Shown piece by piece: positions 28,687 through 37,953 of a stretch of DNA of 64,000 nucleotides (positions within the stretch are counted from its first letter, which is position 1; the number at the start of each line of letters is the position of its first letter). Source of the stretch: JAJDTQ01 sp965204235 (GTDB lineage Bacteria; Desulfobacterota; Binatia; UBA9968; JAJDTQ01); assembly GCA_965204235.1 (NCBI GenBank), contig OZ241979.1:2108001-2172000 (forward strand). Direction: 5' to 3'. The translations under genes and the position numbers were made by a program. Below the pieces are notes generated by a model that was not told the origin of the DNA, made no database searches, and saw nothing but the letters and a program-made list of their open reading frames with translations.

Positions 28687-30165
28687 TCACTCCTCGCGGT
28701 TCGGCCTGCCCGCGAAGCCGTCGCCGCAACCCGCTTCCCGGGCCGCCCAGCCACCGGCCACGCGGCCGCTGAAGATGGACGGCCCCAGCATGGTCCCTTC
28801 GAGACCCGCTTGGCCGTTGATGTGGCCGCCGGCCATGCCGGCCACCTCGCCGGCCGCGTAGAGGCCCGGGACGGGCTCGAAGTGCTTGTCCAGGACACGG
28901 CAGCGCATGTCGGTCTTGACGCCGCCGAAGTTCTTGCGCGCCAGGGGAAAGATCTGGATGGCGTAATAGGGCGGGGTGTCGAACTTCCTGGAGAGCTTGA
29001 GCGGCTTGCCGAACTCCGGCTCCTTCTCCAGACCCTGCTCGCACGCCTTGTTGTAGCGTTCCATCGTGTCGAGGAAGGCCGGCACGTCCACCTCCATGCG
29101 TCGGCCCAACTCCTCCAGGGAGCCGGCCTTCCGGATGTACGGCGACTGGTCCAGCAGTTCCTGGACCTTGTCCCGGGCCACCTTGTCCCCGGCCCGGTAG
29201 TAGGGGTCGGCGATCTCCAGTTTGGCGGTCATGGGCGTGTCCACCACGGCCCAGGCGTGGCGCGGACTCTGGGCCATGAGCGCCGGCGTGGCCGAGTTGC
29301 CGCCCGACAGGGCCTCGTTGTGGAACCGCCGTCCCTGCTGGTTGATCCAGACGTAGCCCGGCGCTTGGCGAAAGACCAGGCCCCGGCGCTGGTCCGGGTC
29401 CCGGTAGTCCGGGGTGGCGTAAACGTAGAACCAGATGTGGTCCACGTGGGTGAGGTAGCCGCCCACTTGGCGCACCAGCCGGTGCCCCGACCCGGTGGAC
29501 CCCCGGCCGGAGCCCTCCATGACCCGTTCGCCCTTGAGCTCGGGCCTGGCCTCCAGCACCATGTCGAGGTTGGAGTTGAACCCGCCGGTGGCCACCACCA
29601 CCGTCCTGCTTTCCACCTCCACGGCGTCGCCGGTGCCGGCGTCCCTGCCCACGAACCCGGCCACGCGGCCGTCCTCCTCCCTGAGCGCGGTGACCTCGGT
29701 GTTGGGCACGACCTCGCCGCCGCGCTCGCGAAAGGAGTCGATGAGGCGCGTCATGAGGCCGAGACCGTTGTTCCGGGCCCGGGTCCAGCGCACGACCGTG
29801 TTGCCTTCCTGCTGCTTCATGTCCACCCATTGCACCCCGAGCCCCTCGGCCCAGAAGTAGAGGTCGTGGAGCGAATGCTCGATGTAATAACGGGCCCAGA
29901 CCTCGTCCACCGAAGGTCCGCCCCACTTGATCCAGTCATGGAACGCCAGGTCCGGCGTGTCGTGGATCCCGTTGGCCTGCTGCAACGGCGACCCCACGAT
30001 GAGGCAACCGCCGCCGGAGATGATGGCCGCGCCTCCCGGGTCCGGCGCCTTCTCGAAGGCGATGGCCCGGGCGCCGGCGTCCCGGGCCTCGATGCCCGCG
30101 GCGATGCCGGCTCCGCCGGAGCCGATGATTGCGATATCCGTGGTGAACTTCCTGACCTGGGACAT
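28687..30165 (-). CDS. FAD-binding oxidoreductase (fumarate reductase flavoprotein-like)
   Basis: A 492-residue flavoprotein. The N-terminal FAD motif IIGSGGAGIAAGIEARDAGA, the EKAPDPGG follow-on, VVVATGGFNSN and the C-terminal GLYAAGEVAGMAGGHINGQAGL match the FRD/SDH flavoprotein and ketosteroid dehydrogenase group. There is no signal peptide or haem domain. It may oxidise or reduce an organic acid or enone, passing electrons to the adjacent molybdoenzyme. Start ATG 30165. Confidence 0.82.
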   Translation of the reverse strand: MSQVRKFTTDIAIIGSGGAGIAAGIEARDAGARAIAFEKAPDPGGAAIISGGGCLIVGSPLQQANGIHDTPDLAFHDWIKWGGPSVDEVWARYYIEHSLHDLYFWAEGLGVQWVDMKQQEGNTVVRWTRARNNGLGLMTRLIDSFRERGGEVVPNTEVTALREEDGRVAGFVGRDAGTGDAVEVESRTVVVATGGFNSNLDMVLEARPELKGERVMEGSGRGSTGSGHRLVRQVGGYLTHVDHIWFYVYATPDYRDPDQRRGLVFRQAPGYVWINQQGRRFHNEALSGGNSATPALMAQSPRHAWAVVDTPMTAKLEIADPYYRAGDKVARDKVQELLDQSPYIRKAGSLEELGRRMEVDVPAFLDTMERYNKACEQGLEKEPEFGKPLKLSRKFDTPPYYAIQIFPLARKNFGGVKTDMRCRVLDKHFEPVPGLYAAGEVAGMAGGHINGQAGLEGTMLGPSIFSGRVAGGWAAREAGCGDGFAGRPNREE

Positions 30166-30340
30166 GCTTTCGAACCCCCCGGAAGACCTTGACCCTCGCG
30201 CGCCGCCGCCTGCCCGCGCACGCTCGCAGGCGCCGTCCCGCCCCGCGGACCCTGCCGACGGGGCCCTCCGAAAAGGGCTCCGTCATTCCGATACAGTACG
30301 ATGTTGATACAGTATCTCGCAGGCGATTTCCAAGGGGGCC

Positions 30341-31024
30341 TCACAGGAGGCCTTCGCGGTTGAAGCTGAAGAACTGGTCGTGCCCCACCACCACGTGGTC
30401 GTGCACGCGCACGCCCATGACCTCGCCCACCTGCGAGAGGCGGTGCGTGATCTCCATGTCCTCCCGGCTCGGCGAAGGGTCGCCGCTCGGATGGTTGTGG
30501 ACCAGGATGACGCCGGCCGCGGACTCCCGGATGACCGGGTTGAAGACCTCCCGGGGATGCACGACGGATGCGGTGAGGGAACCTTCGGAGATCTTCACGT
30601 CGCGGATCTTGCGGTTCCGGTTGTTGAGCAGGACCACGTAGAAGGACTCGCGTTTGGCGTTGACGCACCGGGGGCGGAAGTGGTGGAAGACCTCCTCCGG
30701 CGAGCTCATCGTCTGGCCGGCCTCGCACCGGAGTTCCTCCCGGCGGCGCCCGAGCTCCATGCACGCCTTGATGCGGGCCGCCTTGGCCTGCCCCAGGCCC
30801 TTGAGGCCCGTCAACTCCGCCACGGACGCGTCGTCGAGGCCTTTCAGGCCGCCGAACTGCACCAACAGCGCGCGGGCGTGGTCCATCGCGTTCTGGTGCT
30901 CTCCCACCCCGCCCGTCCCCAGCAGGATGGCGAGCAGCTCGGTCTCCGTCAGCTCCTCCGCCCCCCTTTCCAGGAGTTTCTCCCGCGGACGGTCTTCCAT
31001 CGGCCATTGGCTGATTCGCGTCAT
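30341..31024 (-). CDS. radC: RadC / JAB-domain protein
   Basis: A 227-residue protein of the RadC family. An N-terminal helix-hairpin-helix-like part (LTGLKGLGQAKAARIKACMELGRR) precedes the JAMM metal motif HNHPSGDPSPSREDMEIT, with the upstream glutamate in the VHPREVFNPVI region. Despite the name, a role in DNA repair is not established; a metalloprotease or nuclease activity is suspected for the family. It lies downstream of moaC in the same direction. Confidence 0.9.
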   Translation of the reverse strand: MTRISQWPMEDRPREKLLERGAEELTETELLAILLGTGGVGEHQNAMDHARALLVQFGGLKGLDDASVAELTGLKGLGQAKAARIKACMELGRRREELRCEAGQTMSSPEEVFHHFRPRCVNAKRESFYVVLLNNRNRKIRDVKISEGSLTASVVHPREVFNPVIRESAAGVILVHNHPSGDPSPSREDMEITHRLSQVGEVMGVRVHDHVVVGHDQFFSFNREGLL

Positions 31025-31186
31025 GATGAGTTGTCGGAGGCGCGCGGCGGGTCGGTCATGCCGTACGCGGCGCGGAGGTCCGTGTGGACGCCGGAGCCTA
31101 TGAGGCTACTTCGGCATTTTCCCGGAAGACTTTAGGAAAACCCTGAACGACCGGGACAGGGAGGACACGAGGGCGTCCGTCTCCGG

Positions 31187-31663
31187 TCAGGTCCGGTCGA
31201 ACGCGCCGCTCTTGCCGCCGCTCTTGTGGACCAGCCGGATCTCGCCGATGGTCATCTCCCGGTCCACCGCCTTGCACATGTCGTAGATGGTGAGGCCCGC
31301 CACCGAGACCGCGGTCAGCGCTTCCATCTCCACGCCGGTCCTGCCGGATATGCGGACGGTGGCCTCGATCTCCACCGACGGAGGACTCCGCCTCGGTGCG
31401 ATCTCGACCTCCACCCCGCTGACGTCGAGCGGATGGCACATGGGAACGAGGTCAGGCGTCTTCTTGGCGGCCATGATCCCGGCCACCCGCGCCACCGCGA
31501 GCACGTCCCCCTTGGAGATCTGCCCTTCGGTGATGGCGTCCAGGGTCTCCGCCCGCATGGCCACCGCGCCCCTGGCCACCGCGACCCGCCGGGTCACGTC
31601 CTTCCCCGTCACGTCCACCATCCGCGCCCGCCCCCGTTCGTCGATGTGGGACAACGTAGTCAT
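31187..31663 (-). CDS. moaC: Cyclic pyranopterin monophosphate synthase
   Basis: MoaC of 158 residues, which with MoaA converts GTP to cyclic pyranopterin monophosphate, the first step of molybdenum cofactor synthesis. The active-site blocks KKTPDLVPMCHPL and GVEMEALTAVSVAGLTIYDMCKA are intact. ATG 31663 has GGAAGAAA upstream. It is useful context for the molybdopterin enzyme encoded downstream, although radC and the FAD gene lie between. Confidence 0.94.
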   Translation of the reverse strand: MTTLSHIDERGRARMVDVTGKDVTRRVAVARGAVAMRAETLDAITEGQISKGDVLAVARVAGIMAAKKTPDLVPMCHPLDVSGVEVEIAPRRSPPSVEIEATVRISGRTGVEMEALTAVSVAGLTIYDMCKAVDREMTIGEIRLVHKSGGKSGAFDRT

Positions 31664-32039
31664 GGATTTCTTCCTTTCCGCGGTCCGGGGTCCAGTCTAT
31701 CGCCCACGGCCGCGAAAGCCAACGGAGGGAACGATTGACGGACTTTACGGACGCCCACCTCGTCATTCCCGCGAAAGCATGTCCTCGCGGAAGCGGCGGC
31801 GGGAATCCACTTTGCCAGATCCGCGGAACGGGATTCGAAGTGACACCGGCATACATGGCATCATGGGGTTTGCTTGCGAGGATGGAAAGACAGGGGGTTT
31901 TCATGGGAATCTCTGGATTCCCGCTTTCGCGGGAATGACGAGGTGGGGCTTTCGCGGGGATGACGGGGTAGGCGTCTGCGGGAATTTATGTATAATCTAT
32001 CTGTACATTTATGGTATGCTTCGACATGGAGGGCTGAAG
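31664..32039. other. moaC - antitoxin intergenic region with inverted family C repeats
   Basis: 376 bases without a supported gene. A truncated GTCATTCCCGCGAAAGC arm lies at 31762-31778, and its inverted counterpart TGGATTCCCGCTTTCGCGGG (running on to 31940) at 31914. Another family C copy is at 45835-45861. The last 60 bases are AT-rich and probably hold the toxin-antitoxin promoter. Confidence 0.55.
31981..32039 (+). promoter_or_regulatory. AT-rich promoter/operator of the Phd-PIN pair
   Basis: A sharp drop in GC just before the antitoxin gene, with a perfect TATAAT at 31991-31996, a second -10-like TATGCT at 32015-32020, and the palindrome TGTACA between them. The -35 elements are poor. 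Autoregulation by the antitoxin-toxin complex is usual for this class and would act here. GGAGGG at 32028-32033 serves as the Shine-Dalgarno. Confidence 0.4.
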
Positions 32040-32288
32040 ATGGCGGCAAGACATGTCTCGGCGACGGAGTTCAAGGCCAAGTGCCTGCGCATCATCAAGG
32101 AGATGAACGGGGACGGACGGCCGGTGACCGTCACCAATCGCGGGCGGGCGGTGGCGGTCTTGTCGCCGGTACCGGCATCGGATGAGCCGCCACCGCCGTT
32201 CATCGGGATGATGCGGGGTACGGTGTTGCGGTACGAGGATCCCTTCGAACCCGCGGCCTCGCCGTCCGACTGGTCCGCCCTTCGGTGA
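32040..32288 (+). CDS. Phd/YefM-family antitoxin
   Basis: An 82-residue antitoxin. The N-terminal MAARHVSATEFKAKCLRIIK and the TVTNRGRAVAVLSPV strand form the Phd/YefM DNA-binding fold; the C-terminal tail (YEDPFEPAASPSDWSALR) should wrap the toxin. The start at 32040 follows GGAGGG; an in-frame ATG at 32016 is possible. The stop overlaps the toxin GTG by four bases, so the pair is coupled. Confidence 0.85.
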   Translation: MAARHVSATEFKAKCLRIIKEMNGDGRPVTVTNRGRAVAVLSPVPASDEPPPPFIGMMRGTVLRYEDPFEPAASPSDWSALR

Positions 32289-32698
32289 TCCTGCTCGACA
32301 CCCATGTACTGGTATGGTCCGTGGAAGGCCACCCACGGCTTGGCTTGGCCGCGGGATCCCGGATCGAGGAAACGAGACGGACGGACCGGGTCGGGGTGTC
32401 GGCCATGACTCCGTGGGAAATCGCCCTCCTGGTGGAGAAGGGCCGCCTGCGCCTCGCAATGGAGGTCGCAGTGTGGATGGAGACCGTCCTCGGGGCGCAA
32501 GGCATCGACCTGCTGCCCATCGAACCGGCGATAGCGCTGGACAGCGTGCGTCTGCCGGGTGACTTCCCCGCCGACCCCGCCGACCGCCTGATCGTCGCCA
32601 CTGCCCGCCACTGGGGCGTTCCGCTCCTCACTGCCGACCAGACGATCCTGGCCTATGCCGCGGACGGCCATGTCCAGGCAATCGACGCTTCGCGGTAA
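32285..32698 (+). CDS. PIN-domain toxin (VapC-like ribonuclease)
   Basis: A 137-residue PIN nuclease. The acidic metal-binding residues are in MILLDTHVLVW (Asp5), MTPWEIALL (Glu), DFPADPADRLIVATA (Asp) and LLTADQTIL (Asp). Such toxins cleave tRNA, rRNA or mRNA when the antitoxin decays. Start GTG 32285 in a GTGA overlap with the antitoxin stop. It is the first gene of the defence-rich stretch that continues to 42 kb. Confidence 0.87.
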   Translation: MILLDTHVLVWSVEGHPRLGLAAGSRIEETRRTDRVGVSAMTPWEIALLVEKGRLRLAMEVAVWMETVLGAQGIDLLPIEPAIALDSVRLPGDFPADPADRLIVATARHWGVPLLTADQTILAYAADGHVQAIDASR

Positions 32699-33479
32699 AC
32701 GAGATGGACGTGTCGAGATCGGTCCGTCCCTGACCCCGGCCCGCGGGGGCCGTCGCGGCCGGAGGCTTGTGGCAGGGACAGGATGGCGGCCACGAGGACG
32801 ACGAGTTCGGGCAGCATGAGCCTCTACCTATGAAGCACTATCTGGATTAGAATGGTTGCTTGGCCGCTCATGTACATGGTCCATCAGGGACGCGACATGC
32901 GAGCGAGCCATCGAGCACGTCGAAAAAGAGGTTCTTCCGGCTTTCGTGTGGGCAGAGTTTCACGGGAGTAGCGTCCCCTCCCCCCTTGAGGGGGAGGGAC
33001 AGGGAGGGGGTACGGCGGGGTTGAGGGGAGGAGTCCTCTACACGGGCTGGCCCAACCCGTTTCAGCCGTCTGTTCGTTGGTGCTGGCGCCGATAGGTCTG
33101 TAGGTCTGGTGGCATGGAGGCCCCCCTCCCTAACCCTCCCCCTCAAGGGGGGAGGGGATCGGAGTGCTCCGCTATGGGGGGATCGGGGTTCTCCGCAATG
33201 CTGAACCGAGGCAGCAAGGTGGGGTCGGACCTCATCGCGTGGAACGCGATGTGTCACAACCCACACCAAAGCCGGAAGACCCGAAAAAGAAAGAGCGTAT
33301 GACGTTCGCCTTGCAGTATTCGGACTCGACCTCACCGATCCCTCGACCGCGCCGGTTCATGGAGGGAACTGAGGCGGCCCGTTTTAGACGATGAGCGGGT
33401 CGGTCGCCGCGGACCGCTCGGGTCGGGTCGAGGACGGACGACGATGGCGTAGCCAAGTGTGACAGGAGCGACGCAACCG
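32699..33479. other. Repeat-rich left edge of the restriction island
   Basis: 781 bases with no supported gene. In order: one arm of the perfect 34-bp inverted repeat (32933-32966), a family B palindrome with tail (32975-33020), an inverted family B copy (33119-33164), and a less GC-rich stretch up to the Mod gene. A sequence near 33256-33290 (CACACCAAAGCCGGAAGACC) is a divergent relative of the 34-bp repeat. Small open frames here look non-coding. Confidence 0.55.
32933..32966. repeat. Left arm of a 34-bp perfect inverted repeat bracketing the restriction island
   Basis: This 34-base sequence, beginning TCTTCCGGCTTTCGTGTGGG, is the exact reverse complement of 42553-42586. The two arms enclose about 9.6 kb: the Mod, ATPase, Res and Abi-alpha genes and a transposase remnant. 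Confidence 0.8.
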
Positions 33480-36179
33480 ATGCCAGCCAGGAAGAAGAAG
33501 ACGGGCCGGGTCGAACGGGGACGGAGCGCCGGCAGCTATGCGCACCCCGAGGCAAGGGCGCTGCTGCGGCCCGATGTCGGCACGCAGGCGCAGTTCCGCA
33601 AGGAGAAGCCGCCGGCCGCCTACCGTTACGATCCATCGCTTTCCCCGGCGCTCGACTGGGCCGGGAAGGCCGAGCGGGTCTCCTTCGACGTGCCGACCCT
33701 GCCCCTGTTCGTGCACGAGCGGCTGTCCACCGCCGCGATCCTCGAAACCCTGAAGGGGCATACCCGCGACCGCCAGGTGGACATGTTCGATCTCTTCGGG
33801 GAGAGCGACCTCCCCATCCGCGATCGGCTGCTCAAGGCATACGAGCACCGCAACGGGTGGGTGAACCGGCTGATCCTCGGCGATTCCCTAGTGGTGATGA
33901 ACTCCCTCGCCGGATACGAGGGCCTCGGCGGCCAGGTGCAGACCATCTACATGGATCCGCCCTACGCGGTGAAGTTCGGCTCGAACTTCCAGCCCTTCGT
34001 GCGCAAGCGCGACGTGGCCCACGGCGACGACGAACACATGGTGCGCGAGCCGGAGATGGTGCAGGCGTACCGCGACACCTGGGAGCTGGGCATCCATTCC
34101 TTCCTCACCTACCTGCGGGACCGGCTGCTGCTCGCACGGGAGCTGCTCCACCCTTCGGGAAGCATCTTCGTGCAGATGTCCGACACCAACCTGCACCACG
34201 TGCGCGAGGTGATGGACGAAGTGTTCGGGCCGGAGTGCTTCGTCTCGCAGATCAGCTTTCAGACTACTTCGGGCTTCCCGACCAAGACACTCGCCACTTT
34301 GGGCGACTTCCTGCTGTGGTACGCCAAGGACCCGGAGCGGCTGAAGGTACACAAGCTGTTCGAGGAACAGCCGACAATCCCCGGCGAGGGCAACGCGAGA
34401 TGGGTGCTGCTCCCGGACGGCAGTTACCGGGGGGTAAGCGCCACGGAGAAACGCGGGGAAGCACCGCTCCCCGAGGACGCCCGGCTCTACAAGCCCGGCG
34501 ACTTGCAATCTCAAGGCGCAGCCCGTGAGCCACAGCCCTTCGAGTTCGAGGACAGGGTTTACGAGCCGGGCGCTAATTCCCACTGGAAGGCCAACTACCC
34601 CATCGGACTCGAGCGTCTCGCCGCGGCCGGGCGGATTCAAGCAACGCGTAACAGCCTTCAATATCGGCGTTTCACTTCGGACTTCCCGTACAAGGAGCGG
34701 GGCAATCTCTGGACCGATACTACGACCGGTGGCTTCACCGACGAGAAGATATACGTCGTCCAGACCAACACCAAGGTCGTCGAGCGCTGCCTCCTGATGA
34801 CCACCGATCCGGGCGACCTGGTGTTCGACCCCACCTGCGGCTCCGGCACCACGGCCTGGTGCGCGGAGAAGTGGGGGCGGCGGTGGATCACCTGCGATAC
34901 GTCCCGGGTGCCGCTCGCGCTCGCCCGGCAGCGGCTGCTGACGAGCACCTTCGACTTCTACCGGCTCGTGGAGCCGGAGCGGGGTCCGGCCGGCGGCTTC
35001 GAGTATCGGCGCCGGCAGAACCGGAGGGGCGAGGAGATCGGCGGCATCGTGCCCCACGTCACCCTGGAATCCATCGCCAACGACGAGCCGGCGAAGGAGG
35101 AAGTGCTGGTGGACCGCCCGGAGACGGACGGGAACGTCACGCGGGTGAGCGGCCCCTTCTGCGTGGAGGCGACCCTTCCGGCCCCGGTGGAGTGGGAGGG
35201 GGACGGCGGGGGGGATTCCGGTGACGTTGGCAGCGTCATCACTGGCGCCACCGACGCTGCCAGCGCCGTCGGTGACGCCGGCGTCGTCGGGTACGCGGGC
35301 GATGCTTCCGGCGCGGCCGCCCACGCCCGCCACGTCGATCGCATGATCGAGTTGCTGCGGCGCTCGCCGGTGCTGCGTCTCGGCGGCGGCCGTTCGGTCA
35401 GCCTCGCCAAGGTGCGCCGTCCTGCCCGGACGCTGAGCTTGTCAGCGGAAGCGGTGACCGAGGGCGAAGGAGGGCAGAGCGCCGGACAGACCGCGGCCAT
35501 CGTCTTCGGCCCCGAGAACGGCGCGGTCTCGGAGGCCCTGGTGTTCGAGGCGGCGCGCGAGGCCTACGCCAAGGGTTACGGCCATCTCTACGTGGTCGGC
35601 TTCGCCATCCAGCCCAACGCCAGACGCCTGATCGAAGACTGCGAACAGGCGGTGGGGGCGCCCGCTACCTACGTGCAGGCGAGCATGGACCTGGTGATGG
35701 GAGACCTGCTCAAGAACCTGCGGTCGAGCCAGATCTTCTCGGTGTGCGGGCTGCCGGACGTGCGGATCCGGCGGGCGGAGGCGAAGGGGACCGCGGCATC
35801 GTCGGCGCAGAGCTACCAGGTCGAGCTGCTCGGCCTCGACGTGTTCGACCCGGTGGCCATGGACTCCGACCACCGGGAAGGGAGCGACGTACCGGCGTGG
35901 TTCCTCGACACGGACTACAACGGGCTCTGCTTCCACGTCTGCCAGGCGTTCTTCCCGCGGACCTCGGCTTGGGAGGGCCTCAAGCGATCCCTCCGGGGCG
36001 AGTTCGAGGACAGCGTGTGGGCGCACCTTTCGGGAACGCTCAGCGCGCCCTTCCAGGCGGGCGAGCGCGGGCAGGTCGCTGTGAAGGTCGTCGATGACCG
36101 GGGAAACGAACTGCTGGTGGTCAAGCCCCTCTCGGAGGCGGAAGCAGAGGCGGCCCCGAACAGGGTATCGGATTCGTGA
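33480..36179 (+). CDS. Type III-like site-specific DNA methyltransferase (Mod)
   Basis: An 899-residue N4/N6-methyltransferase of the beta order: the catalytic DPPY (Asp159-Tyr162, IYMDPPYAVKFGS) comes before the SAM-binding FDPTCGSGTT (449-458). A conserved C-terminal half (IVFGPENGAVSEALVFEAAREAY, LDTDYNGLCFHVCQAFFPR) follows a Gly/Asp/Val-rich linker near residues 575-620. ATG 33480 has AGGAG upstream; GTG 33459 is an alternative. It would protect self DNA from the Res protein two genes downstream. No repeat tract of the phasevarion kind is seen inside it. Confidence 0.88.
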   Translation: MPARKKKTGRVERGRSAGSYAHPEARALLRPDVGTQAQFRKEKPPAAYRYDPSLSPALDWAGKAERVSFDVPTLPLFVHERLSTAAILETLKGHTRDRQVDMFDLFGESDLPIRDRLLKAYEHRNGWVNRLILGDSLVVMNSLAGYEGLGGQVQTIYMDPPYAVKFGSNFQPFVRKRDVAHGDDEHMVREPEMVQAYRDTWELGIHSFLTYLRDRLLLARELLHPSGSIFVQMSDTNLHHVREVMDEVFGPECFVSQISFQTTSGFPTKTLATLGDFLLWYAKDPERLKVHKLFEEQPTIPGEGNARWVLLPDGSYRGVSATEKRGEAPLPEDARLYKPGDLQSQGAAREPQPFEFEDRVYEPGANSHWKANYPIGLERLAAAGRIQATRNSLQYRRFTSDFPYKERGNLWTDTTTGGFTDEKIYVVQTNTKVVERCLLMTTDPGDLVFDPTCGSGTTAWCAEKWGRRWITCDTSRVPLALARQRLLTSTFDFYRLVEPERGPAGGFEYRRRQNRRGEEIGGIVPHVTLESIANDEPAKEEVLVDRPETDGNVTRVSGPFCVEATLPAPVEWEGDGGGDSGDVGSVITGATDAASAVGDAGVVGYAGDASGAAAHARHVDRMIELLRRSPVLRLGGGRSVSLAKVRRPARTLSLSAEAVTEGEGGQSAGQTAAIVFGPENGAVSEALVFEAAREAYAKGYGHLYVVGFAIQPNARRLIEDCEQAVGAPATYVQASMDLVMGDLLKNLRSSQIFSVCGLPDVRIRRAEAKGTAASSAQSYQVELLGLDVFDPVAMDSDHREGSDVPAWFLDTDYNGLCFHVCQAFFPRTSAWEGLKRSLRGEFEDSVWAHLSGTLSAPFQAGERGQVAVKVVDDRGNELLVVKPLSEAEAEAAPNRVSDS

Positions 36180-36216
36180 AGCAGTCCGACCGCTTCCCGC
36201 AGGCCGAAGCGAAAGC

Positions 36217-37953
36217 ATGATTCGCACAGTCCGCATCCGCGGCTTCAAGCGCTTCGACGAGGTGGAGTTCCGCCTGCCGGGCCACGTGGTGCTGGCCGGT
36301 CCCAACAACACCGGCAAGACGACGCTGCTCCAAGCCATCGCTTCCTGGTCGCTGGCGCTGCGGCGGTGGCGGGAACTCAACGACTTCCGGCTGCGACGGG
36401 GCTTGGCCTATGGCCGTGCGCCGATCGCCCGGCAGGCGTTTTCGGCGGTTCCGTTGCGGAGCTTCGACTTCCTCTGGACGAACCGAAAGTATCAAGGGCA
36501 GATCGAAATCGAGTTCCGGCACGATGCGGGCTGGTCGGTAACGATGGAGTTCACAGCCGACAGCACCGAACAGATTTATGTCCGTCCCAAGGCGGAGACG
36601 ATTGCCATACCGATAGCGGGTACGGTTTCTCGACCCACGACAAAAGAGTTGGCCAAAGAAAAAACCAACCTGCTGCGGGAACTCGATCTTCGGTCGGTGT
36701 ACGTGCCTCCGATGACCGGATTGGAGACCAACGAACGTCTGTTGCAACCCGCGGCGGTAGAGCAACTTCTTGGCCTCGGCCGTCCCGGCGAAGTCATGCG
36801 CAATCTGCTTGCGGAGGCCAACCGGGACGAGCGTGCATGGGGTGCGCTCAAGGCATCCATCAGTAAGTTGTTCGACTACCAACTACTGCCCCCCGACACC
36901 AGCGGCGCCCATATCCTCGCAGAATATACCATGGCCAAGGGCGGGCCGCGGCTGGATATCGCGAGTGCCGGCAGCGGGTTTCAACAGATATTGATGTTGC
37001 TCGCATTCCTCCACACGCGGCAGGGCGCAGTGCTGCTCCTGGACGAGCCGGATGCGCATCTGCACGTCATTCTCCAGGACGCCATCTATCACGAGTTGCG
37101 GAGCGTAGCCGCCCGGCAGCGCTCGCAGCTCATCGTCGCAACTCACTCGGAAGTGGTCATCAACGCCGTCGAGCCTCGCGAGTTGTGCGTCATGCTCGAT
37201 GAGCCCCGGATGGTCGCCGACAACGAGGATCGCGGCCGGCTCATTACCTCGCTTCGCGTACTGAGCAACGCAGACGTCATGCAGGCAATGGGGGTGCGCG
37301 GCGTGCTCTACGTCGAAGACTACACGGATATCAACATCCTGCGGACCTGGGCGGCGACCCTTGAACACCGGGCCGCGGGGCTGCTCAACACCGAACTGAT
37401 GTGGAAGCCGTTGGTTTTCCAGGCTCAGGAGGACCGTCGAGGGACCAAGGCGGGCGGGCGAGGGATCGTCGCGCGCGATCATTTCGAGGCGTTGCAGCTC
37501 GTGCGCGAGGGACTTCCCGGCCTGGAGCTTCGCGACGGGGACGCACGACCGTCCGTCCCGGACACGGAGATTACCGGCGCCGGCTTGCAGCGGCTCCGCT
37601 GGCGGCGCTACGAGATCGAGAGCTATCTCGTACACCCGGATGCGCTCGCCCGCTTCGTCGAGTCGGCGGTGGGAGCCGATTCCGCCGCGGCGCACGTCGA
37701 GGACATGCTTCGCTATTGGCGCGACGAGTTTCCCCCGGCGGTGGTGAGGGACCCGCTCGGCGAACACGTCATCCTGAACAGGACCAAGGCGCGTCGGGAA
37801 ATCCTCCCCCCGCTGCTGGACGCGGCCGGACTCTACGGCCTGCCCTACACCCGCTACCACGAGATCGCCGCGTTGATGCGCCCCGAGGAGATCCACCCCG
37901 AGGTCGTGGAAAAACTCGACGGCATCTGCCGCGCCTTCGGAGTCGAGCCGTGA
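36217..37953 (+). CDS. OLD-like AAA ATPase with TOPRIM-type C-terminus, embedded in the R-M operon
   Basis: A 578-residue ATPase. Walker A is GPNNTGKTTL (28-37), an ABC-type signature lies in SAGSGFQQILML, Walker B is LLLDEPDAHLH (Asp276-Glu277), and a switch histidine follows in VATHSEVV. The C-terminal part has Glu367 in LYVEDYTDINIL and Asp440/Asp442 in LRDGDAR, spaced like the TOPRIM E...DxD of OLD nucleases. It begins 37 bases after mod and shares a GTGA overlap with res, so it belongs to the system. It may act as a second nuclease or as a sensor; this is inference. Confidence 0.78.
   Translation: MIRTVRIRGFKRFDEVEFRLPGHVVLAGPNNTGKTTLLQAIASWSLALRRWRELNDFRLRRGLAYGRAPIARQAFSAVPLRSFDFLWTNRKYQGQIEIEFRHDAGWSVTMEFTADSTEQIYVRPKAETIAIPIAGTVSRPTTKELAKEKTNLLRELDLRSVYVPPMTGLETNERLLQPAAVEQLLGLGRPGEVMRNLLAEANRDERAWGALKASISKLFDYQLLPPDTSGAHILAEYTMAKGGPRLDIASAGSGFQQILMLLAFLHTRQGAVLLLDEPDAHLHVILQDAIYHELRSVAARQRSQLIVATHSEVVINAVEPRELCVMLDEPRMVADNEDRGRLITSLRVLSNADVMQAMGVRGVLYVEDYTDINILRTWAATLEHRAAGLLNTELMWKPLVFQAQEDRRGTKAGGRGIVARDHFEALQLVREGLPGLELRDGDARPSVPDTEITGAGLQRLRWRRYEIESYLVHPDALARFVESAVGADSAAAHVEDMLRYWRDEFPPAVVRDPLGEHVILNRTKARREILPPLLDAAGLYGLPYTRYHEIAALMRPEEIHPEVVEKLDGICRAFGVEP

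Noticed and set aside
31133..31160. Left-end-like sequence of a family A element near radC
   Set aside because: Only the terminal GGAAAACCCTGAACGACC resembles the family; the internal unit and right end are missing, so it is at most a relic.
33480..36179. Phasevarion: repeat-driven switching of the mod gene
   Set aside because: No homopolymer or short tandem repeat long enough to slip is visible in the mod coding region; the Gly/Asp/Val-rich linker is irregular at DNA level.
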